From a candidate division WS6 bacterium GW2011_GWC2_36_7 (lineage in GTDB: Bacteria > Patescibacteriota > Dojkabacteria > SC72), in assembly GCA_000991805.1 (NCBI GenBank), contig LBSF01000051.1, positions 1-6,701 on the forward strand: a stretch of 6,701 nt of DNA, written 5' to 3'. Each line of letters begins with the position of its first letter. Within the stretch, counting starts at the first letter, position 1. This document shows, piece after piece, positions 1 through 6,096 of this stretch. Both the position numbers and the translations under genes were made by a program. The notes below the pieces were generated by a model. It did not search any database and had not been told where the DNA came from. It was given only the letters and a program-made list of their open reading frames with translations.

Positions 1-800
1 TACTCCTGAATACGAAGAGATCTTTCAACATTAATAATTACATCATCTGCAGGAGAAATACTCAAAGAACCACCCCAGAACAAACAACCACCAGTCTTCT
101 CTACAACATCCATTATTTCTTCCTCAGTGAGCGATACAGGCATAACAACCTCTAAGATGTCTGATGTGCCAGATGGAGACGTAATTGCTCTAGAAGAGGT
201 ATTAGGGACGATCAAACCACCAGCTACAAGTATTGGTACTAATACGGGAGTAACACCCTTTCCTGCAACACCTCCAATGGAGTGTTTGTCAGCTATAACA
301 CTACCCTTACCCTTAAATTTCTTAAATGAAAGAGAATCTCCAGACTGTGCCATACCCTGTGTCATCCAATATATCTCTTCCTCATTAAAACCAGGATTAA
401 AGAAAGTAGAGATAAAGAACGCAATTTCTGTTTCTCTTAATCTTCTACTCGCAATATCCTGCATAATTAATTCCAAATCTTCCTTGGTAAGATCATGGCC
501 GAGAAGTTTCTTACTAATGGCTTCTAACGATTTAGTTCTTTCAGGAATATCTACAAATACAGTACTACCTTCAACTACCATATACTCCTTCCATATCTCT
601 TCAAACAACCCAATCTCACCTTGATGTACTCTATCCTCAGTTTCCATAACATTGGCATACAAATCGGCGTCTCCTATTCCAAGGTAAACTAACTCACCTT
701 CTTTGACGCCAATTTTCTCGGCATCTTTTCTATGTAAAACAATATTAAAGCTATTATCCTCGCCTAAATCCAACACTTTACTTCTTAAGTAGAAAGACAT
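1..800 (-). CDS. deoA: AMP phosphorylase (archaeal-type nucleoside phosphorylase), 3' part outside window
   Basis: Translating the minus strand from the ATG at 800-798 gives 266 uninterrupted residues (starting MSFYLRSKVL) that run off the left edge. Family enzymes use phosphate to cleave AMP, and CMP/UMP, into free base and ribose-1,5-bisphosphate. Residues 1-85 match the extra N-terminal domain of AMP phosphorylases that ordinary thymidine phosphorylases lack. The alpha-helical domain follows (about 93-160), then the phosphate-binding DKHSIGGV (171-178), the TSSRAITSPSGTSD stretch (201-214) and GGCLFWGGSLSISPADD (237-253). The thymidine-phosphorylase type has GTLDKLE where this has GTSDILE; absence of that lysine argues for the AMP type. 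A small oddity is AGKG after GGV, where the family usually has PGN. The start lies 17 bp after the isomerase stop, with no Shine-Dalgarno, suggesting cotranscription. Family call is firm; substrate preference is inferred. Confidence 0.93.
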   Translation of the reverse strand, partial: MSFYLRSKVLDLGEDNSFNIVLHRKDAEKIGVKEGELVYLGIGDADLYANVMETEDRVHQGEIGLFEEIWKEYMVVEGSTVFVDIPERTKSLEAISKKLLGHDLTKEDLELIMQDIASRRLRETEIAFFISTFFNPGFNEEEIYWMTQGMAQSGDSLSFKKFKGKGSVIADKHSIGGVAGKGVTPVLVPILVAGGLIVPNTSSRAITSPSGTSDILEVVMPVSLTEEEIMDVVEKTGGCLFWGGSLSISPADDVIINVERSLRIQE

Positions 801-817
801 AACTAGTTAGTAAAAAA

Positions 818-1765
818 TTATCTATCAAATACCCAAGGATATTTCTCCTTGACTACAGAGTCAACCTCTGAAGGTTTAACTATACCAAATTCTGTCACAA
901 AACCAGTAATTAGGACATTATCCACAATCTCAAATGCCGGGTTATATATCTCCAAACCCTTTGGAGCATCTGGCCATATCTCAGAGTCTTCTCTTACCTC
1001 TATCTCGACATTCCCTATGTATGAATCTTCATCTATTTTGAGCAAAGGAGTAACCACATACAAAGGCTTATCTGCATAGTGAGCGCTCATGGCTATACTC
1101 CAACTTCCAATTTTGTTAATTACATGTCCACCTTTCACAATTTGATCACACCCTATCAAAATCATGTCCACAGTTACATTACCCCTATTGATTATGAATG
1201 AATCAGCAGCACTATCCGTTATCATTGTAGTTTTGATTCCAGCATTCACCAAGTTCTTCGCAGTAATCCTTCCCTGTAATCTTGGTCTAGTTTCTGTGCA
1301 CACTATCTCAAAATTTTTATCCCCTTGAGACAATTCTTTGATCAATGTTTCTACCGTAGAAGAATGACAATGTGTAAATATTTTGTCATGATTTTTGAGA
1401 TATTCCCGAGATTTCGCTACCATACTTTTCTTTGATTCGGAAATCATCCCAAGATACTCAGTACATAGCTCATCAAGCCTTGGTTTCATAGTGGACACCT
1501 CTGGTAAAACAGGGAATTCTTGTTTGAAGAAATACTTGATAAATTTGACCCCATTTTTTGCTAATGGTTCATTGGGCCTTGCTGTAGCAAGTCTATCCCC
1601 TACCGCAAAAAATTCATCATGTATCTTTTGTTTATCTGTCTCTTTAGTAAGTGCCAGGTACAATTTCATACCTTCAAAGGTAGAAAGTGCAACATTAGTC
1701 GCACCCTGTATGTTCAACTTTTGTATATCCCCATATATTTTGTCTATCTCTGTGTATACTTCCAT
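818..1765 (-). CDS. e2b2: Ribose-1,5-bisphosphate isomerase (eIF-2B alpha/beta/delta-like family)
   Basis: The 315-residue product belongs to the eIF-2B / methylthioribose-1-phosphate isomerase superfamily. Its predicted reaction is ribose-1,5-bisphosphate to ribulose-1,5-bisphosphate in the cytoplasm, the step between AMP phosphorylase and RuBisCO in the archaeal AMP pathway. Visible family landmarks are an N-terminal helical region (1-120), THCHSST (131-137) with Cys133 as probable catalytic cysteine, ETRPRLQGR (158-166), GCDQIVKGG (205-213) with Asp207 as probable catalytic acid, NKIGS (217-221), and a Rossmann-like C-terminal half. The Cys/Asp pair matches the residues known from the Thermococcus enzyme. 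Length is normal for the family. The start ATG is one base after the stop of the upstream RNase gene (TAA-C-ATG), so translational coupling is likely. Sequence alone could leave MtnA or an eIF-2B-like regulator possible; the adjacent AMP phosphorylase decides for this isomerase. Confidence 0.9.
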   Translation of the reverse strand: MEVYTEIDKIYGDIQKLNIQGATNVALSTFEGMKLYLALTKETDKQKIHDEFFAVGDRLATARPNEPLAKNGVKFIKYFFKQEFPVLPEVSTMKPRLDELCTEYLGMISESKKSMVAKSREYLKNHDKIFTHCHSSTVETLIKELSQGDKNFEIVCTETRPRLQGRITAKNLVNAGIKTTMITDSAADSFIINRGNVTVDMILIGCDQIVKGGHVINKIGSWSIAMSAHYADKPLYVVTPLLKIDEDSYIGNVEIEVREDSEIWPDAPKGLEIYNPAFEIVDNVLITGFVTEFGIVKPSEVDSVVKEKYPWVFDR

Positions 1766-1766
1766 G

Positions 1767-3194
1767 TTACTTTAATTCAAATTCTTCATTAACATTAGGT
1801 ACTATGGTCTCTATCTGTGTATCCTTGTAGATCTTATCTGCAAATTCTTCTGCTACCTGTTCATCCCCATGGGTTATGAATATCTGTTTTGGAGTATGCC
1901 CAAAACTTCCTAACCAGTATGACAAATCTCTTTCGTCGCCATGGGCCGAAAATCCTCCTAAGGTATGTACCTTGGCATTGTTTTCATATTCTCTTCCAAA
2001 TATTCTTACCATTCTTTCCCCATCTACAATTCTTCGCCCTAGTGTACCTTTAACTTGATATCCTACAAATACGATATGGGTTTTGGCATTTTCAATATTG
2101 TTTTTTAGATGATGCATAATCCTTCCACCTGTACACATTCCACTACCTGCCATAATGACTATACCACGCTTGGATATGAGTCGTTTTGATTCTTCAGCAT
2201 CCTCTACTATGTGTAGTCCTGGGAATTCAAATGGATCATCCCCTTTATTTAGTAATCGTTTTGCATCCTCATCGTAGAAATCAGGGTACTGTTTAAATAT
2301 TGCTGTAGCTTTTGAAGCCATTGGACTGTCTAGATATATTGGAAGTCCTGAAAGTAGCCTTTGTTCTACAAAGAGATTAACCTCATACAATATCTCTTGT
2401 GTTCGTTCAATTGCGAAAACTGGAATGAGTACATTCCCTTCATTCTTTTGGGCTGCTTGCAATATGGCTAGTAATTCTAAAAGCGTTTCATTCCTGTCTC
2501 TGTGTATTCTATTCCCATATGTGGATTCACAAATGACATAGTCGGCTTCTCTGATTAGATCAGGGTCTTTAACTATACGTGCACCTGGTTGACCAAGATC
2601 TCCTGAGAATACGATTTTTCTAGTTCTCTCTGCTTCATTTTTCACCCAAAACTCTATACTTGCTGAACCAATGATGTGTCCTGCATCTCTGAGTCTAAAT
2701 TCAAAATGATTGTTAATATTTACTGATGTGCTGTATGGGTATACCTCAAAGAGTTGGGCCATTGCTTCGACATCTTCGATAGTAAATAGTGGTTTTCGGT
2801 TTGTGTAAAAGGATTCTTCTTCAACTTCTGCTTCTGTCATTCCCCCTTCTTTTGCCCTTGATGTCCATCTTTCGTAGTCTTCTGCCTGGATGTGTGCAGC
2901 GTCTAGAAGTACTACCTTTGCCAAATCTCTAGTTGGTTGTGTACATACTATTCTTCCGTGGAAACCCTGTTTAACTAATACAGGTAACCTTCCACAATGG
3001 TCAAAGTGTGCATGTGTTAGGAATACAAAATCTAAATCTGCAGGATTAAAAGGAAAGGCTTCATAGTTCATAGCTTCATTCTCACGAGATCCTTGGTATG
3101 CACCACAGTCTACGAGGAATTTGAGCTCTCCGGTATCGATATAGTAGCATGATCCAGTAACAGTTTTAGCAGCTCCACAGAATTTTAACTTCAT
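1767..3194 (-). CDS. MBL-fold beta-CASP ribonuclease (CPSF/Ysh1-like, COG1236 type)
   Basis: This 475-residue protein has the complete metallo-beta-lactamase plus beta-CASP layout of RNA-processing nucleases. Zinc-site motifs are HAHFDH (61-66), His173 in DAGHIIGSAS, Asp199 in FSGDLGQPG, and the later His442 in ITHGDE. Beta-CASP landmarks are Glu223 in CESTYGNR, the IPVFAIERTQE stretch (257-267), AGSGMCTGGRI (349-359) and His418 in FSAHGD. All expected metal ligands are present, so it should be active. Family members cut or trim RNA, as endonucleases and/or 5' exonucleases; bacterial homologues in this CPSF-like group are poorly characterised. The protein lacks KH domains and a separate C-terminal domain, so it is not a typical archaeal aCPSF1 or bacterial RNase J. 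The start (MKLKFCGAAKTVTGS) is the canonical N-terminus of the family. It lies 63 bp after the ASCH gene and 1 bp before the isomerase gene. Confidence 0.92.
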   Translation of the reverse strand: MKLKFCGAAKTVTGSCYYIDTGELKFLVDCGAYQGSRENEAMNYEAFPFNPADLDFVFLTHAHFDHCGRLPVLVKQGFHGRIVCTQPTRDLAKVVLLDAAHIQAEDYERWTSRAKEGGMTEAEVEEESFYTNRKPLFTIEDVEAMAQLFEVYPYSTSVNINNHFEFRLRDAGHIIGSASIEFWVKNEAERTRKIVFSGDLGQPGARIVKDPDLIREADYVICESTYGNRIHRDRNETLLELLAILQAAQKNEGNVLIPVFAIERTQEILYEVNLFVEQRLLSGLPIYLDSPMASKATAIFKQYPDFYDEDAKRLLNKGDDPFEFPGLHIVEDAEESKRLISKRGIVIMAGSGMCTGGRIMHHLKNNIENAKTHIVFVGYQVKGTLGRRIVDGERMVRIFGREYENNAKVHTLGGFSAHGDERDLSYWLGSFGHTPKQIFITHGDEQVAEEFADKIYKDTQIETIVPNVNEEFELK

Positions 3195-3257
3195 CTAGGC
3201 AGTTTTAGTTAATTAAGCTATGTACATATTAAAGGAAAAGAGACAAAATTTCCAATT
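3195..3257 (-). promoter_or_regulatory. 63-bp spacer before the RNase gene; possible weak promoter
   Basis: This is the longest non-coding gap in the window. On the minus strand it contains TTGTCT (about 3245-3240) followed at 16 bp by TACATA, a poor match to a -35/-10 pair, with an AT-rich TTAATTAA further on. There is no Shine-Dalgarno before the RNase ATG and no hairpin with a U-tract, so there is no evidence for a terminator. An internal promoter for the RNase / AMP-pathway part of the cluster is possible but only weakly supported. Confidence 0.2.
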
Positions 3258-3521
3258 TTACTTGAAAGACATTACCATAAACCCTAGTTCATCTATGTCT
3301 TCTTGGCTCCAGAACTTAAGATCTTTGGTTTTCATAACAAAGGTAACTGTTTTCTCCAACTGTCTTCCCGTATATTCGTTCATTTCAGGATCCCATTCTC
3401 TTAGAACTAATATATCCCCTACTTCGCATCCGAATTCAGCTATTCTAAGATCAAAGTTCTTTTCCCCATTTAATACCTTTTCAAAAAGCTCTGGAATTGT
3501 TTTCTTCTCAATCCTTCTCAT
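3258..3521 (-). CDS. ASCH-superfamily protein (DUF3850-like), predicted RNA-binding
   Basis: An 87-residue protein, complete at both ends. The pattern LFEKVLNGEKNFDLRI (12-27), then GCEVGDILVLREWDP (31-45), then EYTGRQL (49-55) and a final GFMVMSF (80-86) is the compact beta-barrel of the ASCH/DUF3850 group, which is PUA-related. ASCH proteins are predicted to bind RNA or nucleotides; a few act as nucleosidases or RNases. No catalytic function can be assigned here. It begins 18 bp after the CCA-enzyme stop, without a Shine-Dalgarno, and is followed by an RNase gene, so it sits among RNA-handling genes. Family call is fairly certain; function is unknown. Confidence 0.82.
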   Translation of the reverse strand: MRRIEKKTIPELFEKVLNGEKNFDLRIAEFGCEVGDILVLREWDPEMNEYTGRQLEKTVTFVMKTKDLKFWSQEDIDELGFMVMSFK

Positions 3522-3539
3522 ATATATAGAAAAATTAAT

Positions 3540-4847
3540 TTAAATATTTGCTAATTTCTTAGCATTTTCTATCAATTTGTCCTTAGTATTTACCATTGGA
3601 TCTTCTAATACCATATCAAGAAGTTCTTTCAATATCTTCCCCAACTGTGGTCCTCTTTCGATACCAATACCAACAAGATCTTCTCCACTAATTTTTAAAT
3701 CAGAAACCTTCAGGGCCATATCTTCCTGTAATACTGCTGATATTCTTTTTTGTAACAAGGTTATCTCCTCTGGTTTGAATGCCGTCATTGGATTAGACTG
3801 TGCATCTGCTAATCGTAATTTAAACAAATCATCAATATTCTCAATCCCCACTCTTTGTATGAATCTCCTAACTGCAGAATCTGTCCATTCGTGTAACTCA
3901 ATATTTTGTTTCTCTTCTTCTGTCATTCCATCTTCCATGTGTGGGTAGTAGAACATATGATTCTTTATGAGCAATACCACTCTCTTTACTTCTGCTTGTG
4001 GGAATTTCATTCTTCTCAATATTTCCTCTACCATCTGGGCTCCCATTGCATCATGTCCATAGAAATGACCGTTACCCATATCTGTTCTTGGTTTAGCAAT
4101 ATCATGAAGTAAGGCTGCAAGCTTTACACTGTCGTGAGCAGAGTCACATGTTCTGAGGCTATGCCAGTATACGTCATCGCTATGGAACATTTTTTGCTCT
4201 ACACCTATACCTTCTAGAAGTTCAGGCATGAACAACTGTAGCAATCCGGCCTTACGCATGAGATCAATCCCTACAGATGGCTTAGAAGATCTCAAAAGCA
4301 TCTTCATGAATTCATCTCGGATACGTTCCATGGATACTTGAGCTGCTACTGGTACACACTCCGATATTGCTTTAAATGTTTCTTCATCAATCTCGAAATT
4401 TAGCTGTGATGCTAACCGACATGCCTTAAATGCTCTCACTCCATCCTCCTTGAATCTTTCCAAAGGTGTACCCACTGCTCTGATTTTTTTTAATTCAATA
4501 TCTTTAACTCCACCGAATGGATCATATATTTCTACTTCTTTAAGATCATCTCCTCCATCCCATTCCATATTGGTCAAATCAATTGCCATGGCATTAAATG
4601 TAAAATCTCTCCTTCCAAGATCCTTGTCTATCTCTTTCACAAATTCAACATTGGTTGGCCATCGCACCTCCACTTCCATTGTTTCTCCATGACTGTCTTG
4701 TATCAATGCCATAACGGTACCAAACTTAGCACCAACAGATACTGATTTAGGAAATATATTTAGCATTTCATCTGGGAGTGCATCTGTAGCGAGATCATAA
4801 TCGTGAGGATCTAAACCCATTACAACATCACGTACAGCGCCACCCAC
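3540..4847 (-). CDS. cca: CCA-adding enzyme / tRNA nucleotidyltransferase with HD domain; 5' end apparently lost
   Basis: Class II nucleotidyltransferase of the PcnB/CCA family, which builds or repairs the tRNA 3' CCA. From the GTG at 4847 it reads 435 residues: GGAVRD (2-7), the metal-binding DYD (16-18) in HDYDLATDALPDE, RRDFTFNAMA (79-88), RFKEDGVRAFKACR (131-144), an HD domain with HD at 248-249 (LAALLHDIAKPRT), and a C-terminal GIERGPQLGKIL (393-405). All visible catalytic residues are intact. The GTG is the only in-frame start after a TAA at 4868-4866, but starting there removes the first strand and helix that normally precede the VGG motif. A strong Shine-Dalgarno and an ATG at 4875 lie upstream in another frame, so the reading frame looks broken by an indel. 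About ten residues also seem missing near 57-64. It could be a damaged gene, an assembly error, or an unusually short active form. Confidence 0.88.
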   Translation of the reverse strand: MGGAVRDVVMGLDPHDYDLATDALPDEMLNIFPKSVSVGAKFGTVMALIQDSHGETMEVEVRWPTNVEFVKEIDKDLGRRDFTFNAMAIDLTNMEWDGGDDLKEVEIYDPFGGVKDIELKKIRAVGTPLERFKEDGVRAFKACRLASQLNFEIDEETFKAISECVPVAAQVSMERIRDEFMKMLLRSSKPSVGIDLMRKAGLLQLFMPELLEGIGVEQKMFHSDDVYWHSLRTCDSAHDSVKLAALLHDIAKPRTDMGNGHFYGHDAMGAQMVEEILRRMKFPQAEVKRVVLLIKNHMFYYPHMEDGMTEEEKQNIELHEWTDSAVRRFIQRVGIENIDDLFKLRLADAQSNPMTAFKPEEITLLQKRISAVLQEDMALKVSDLKISGEDLVGIGIERGPQLGKILKELLDMVLEDPMVNTKDKLIENAKKLANI

Positions 4848-6034
4848 ACTCTGGAATTTGTATTTTTACCTTCATAGTTCCTCCTTAATATATACACAGA
4901 ATACCAAAGAAGCATATCCACAACAAGTAAGCCCAAGAAAAGCCAATCTACTTCCCCTGTCTTAGGCAATATATTTCCTGTAGCAGATATTCCAAGCACA
5001 TCCCCGTTTTCTTCTTCCTCAATATTGCTATCAATGTTCTTTGTTTCTGTTTGTTCAATTTCATTTAATACCATAGTGTCCGAAACCATAGTGTATGGTA
5101 TTCGTTTAATGCAAAAGCTCTCAACTTGGGGTTGTACAGAGACACCTGGAACAACATTTTCTCCCCTATATGCAAGGGCCGGTATAGAATCTGTTTGAGT
5201 ATATGTATAGTAAGGAGAACCATACACTGAACAAACTTGTTTAATATTTGGATTATATATACTAAATGTACCCAACTCCTCCGGGATATCCAGTGTTGCG
5301 AATCTTATCACATGCTCTTCTTGTGCAGACAGATTGAATATCTCTTCATGAGGACCATATGTAAATTTCAGATTATTCAGATATTCATCGCTATTATTCT
5401 GTATGTATATTTCAAAATCGACCCCACTTTCGCTATTTAATGCCACCTTGACCTCATCAATATTTAATGGATTTTTAACTTTCACACTATCCAAGACATA
5501 TACTCCACCTACTCCATTCTCGATATTCCCCATACCGGGGTATTCCTTGTATATTCCAGATTTAATTAGGTTCTGGTGTGAATATTTGTAAGAGAGATTC
5601 TCTTCTGTATATCCATTGATATCAAGAAGATCCGCCAAGTTCCCATTCTCTACAATATTCCGACTCAGAACCCAATTAACCTTAGAAATATTTACACTAT
5701 GCCCTGTGCTATTTTTGTACAGGTAGACAATGTCTACCTGTGTGCCGGGCGGTGCATCTACATGATCCGCTACCATTGGAATACGCCTAGTATTGTCAAA
5801 ATCTGTAAAAGATTCCAATGGAGAATTTAATACCGATTGCGTACTTTCAGCTATGAAATTACTTTGCTCATACAAAATGTTTGAGATATGGGGATAGTCA
5901 CTTACAGTGAATGCAATTGTTTGGAAATATTGATTACTAGACGTATCCCCTGTGCCATCGAAGTTATCTGCATATACTGGTTTAGCGAAGATAACGAAGA
6001 AGTAAAGGATCATTTTAAGTATTTTGAGGAACAT
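4820..6034 (-). CDS. Secreted cell-surface protein with LPKTG sorting signal
   Basis: The 404-residue product starts with a signal peptide (Lys4 and Lys7, hydrophobic 8-17, probable cleavage after VYA at 20-22). Residues 23-330 appear to be extracellular beta-rich domains: one segment around PPGTQVDIVYLYKNSTGHSVNI (95-116) and another around VDFEIYIQNNSDEYLNNLKF (205-224) resemble CARDB/DUF11-like adhesive repeats, but no family is confidently recognised. Two cysteines (269, 308) could form a disulphide. An acidic linker (329-344) leads to VLGISATGNILPKTG, with LPKTG at 356-360, a membrane segment (364-383) and a positive RR (384-385), the layout of a sortase substrate. The tail after RR is long and its last residues are read from bases that encode the CCA-enzyme core in another frame. 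The start is chosen by the signal peptide; Met8 is an alternative. No sortase is in the window. Confidence 0.85.
   Translation of the reverse strand: MFLKILKMILYFFVIFAKPVYADNFDGTGDTSSNQYFQTIAFTVSDYPHISNILYEQSNFIAESTQSVLNSPLESFTDFDNTRRIPMVADHVDAPPGTQVDIVYLYKNSTGHSVNISKVNWVLSRNIVENGNLADLLDINGYTEENLSYKYSHQNLIKSGIYKEYPGMGNIENGVGGVYVLDSVKVKNPLNIDEVKVALNSESGVDFEIYIQNNSDEYLNNLKFTYGPHEEIFNLSAQEEHVIRFATLDIPEELGTFSIYNPNIKQVCSVYGSPYYTYTQTDSIPALAYRGENVVPGVSVQPQVESFCIKRIPYTMVSDTMVLNEIEQTETKNIDSNIEEEENGDVLGISATGNILPKTGEVDWLFLGLLVVDMLLWYSVYILRRNYEGKNTNSRVWVALYVML
4848..4875 (-). other. cca: Out-of-frame 5' remnant of the CCA-enzyme gene
   Basis: From the ATG at 4875-4873 the minus strand reads MKVKIQIPE, which resembles the usual beginning of bacterial CCA enzymes (MK-K-IP-E). 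It then leaves frame: it continues as CGWRCT and stops at TGA, while the VGGAVRD core continues in the +1 frame. In relatives, roughly 20 residues (a helix and strand ending in AYLVGG) separate these two parts. Restoring the frame needs either one extra base here or a loss of 3n+2 bases. That it is a remnant is inference from family knowledge; the frame conflict and the ribosome binding site are directly visible. Confidence 0.6.
4880..4886 (-). promoter_or_regulatory. Strong Shine-Dalgarno for the CCA-enzyme gene
   Basis: The minus strand reads AAGGAGG, then AACT, then ATG (4875-4873). This is a near-perfect anti-16S match at a usable spacing and is the only clear one ahead of any start in the window. 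It marks 4875, not the GTG at 4847, as the ancestral start, and it lies within the 3' end of the upstream surface-protein gene. Confidence 0.75.
5719..5741. repeat. Perfect 11+1+11 bp inverted repeat inside the surface-protein gene
   Basis: The arm ACAGGTAGACA is followed by one A and then its exact reverse complement TGTCTACCTGT. It lies within the codons for QVDIVYLY of the LPKTG protein. The neighbouring pairs could extend as G-U wobbles in RNA. It may be a protein-binding site, a stable hairpin in the mRNA, or chance under codon constraint. Confidence 0.8.
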
Positions 6035-6067
6035 ATGTTTAAAACTAATAATTTAGTATTTAAACAT
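6035..6067. repeat. AT-rich inverted repeat abutting the start codon of the surface-protein gene
   Basis: ATGTTTAAA-ACTAA, a 4-base loop TAAT, then TTAGT, a bulged A, and TTTAAACAT form a 14-bp stem. It fills over half of the 62-bp gap between the glycosyltransferase stop (6097) and the surface-protein start (6034-6032), and its last base touches the ATG. It has no following U-tract, so it is unlike a rho-independent terminator. An operator or a translation-controlling hairpin is possible. The structure is visible; the role is unknown. Confidence 0.7.
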
Positions 6068-6096
6068 TACAGTACTAAAATGACATTTCCCTGAAT

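Noticed and set aside
127..624. Long open frame on the plus strand (165 codons)
   Set aside because: It lies wholly opposite the AMP phosphorylase frame, which has clear family motifs; the plus-strand product is low-complexity and resembles nothing.
1395..1775. Plus-strand open frame of 126 codons
   Set aside because: It is antisense to the isomerase gene and has no recognisable motif.
3519..3530. TATATATA run before the ASCH start as a promoter -10 box
   Set aside because: There is no paired -35 and the gene starts 18 bp after the preceding stop, so readthrough is the simpler explanation.
3220..3543. Plus-strand open frame of 107 codons covering the ASCH gene
   Set aside because: The minus-strand ASCH product matches a known family; the plus-strand translation is serine-rich shadow sequence.
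3577..3948. Plus-strand open frames opposite the CCA enzyme (also 3906-4112 and 4450-4692)
   Set aside because: They are opposite a gene with strong catalytic and HD motifs; no family similarity is visible.
5070..5094. 10-bp direct repeat ACCATAGTGT (5070-5079 and 5085-5094)
   Set aside because: Two copies 15 bp apart encode a small TMVSDTMV peptide repeat; too short and isolated to call an array or element.
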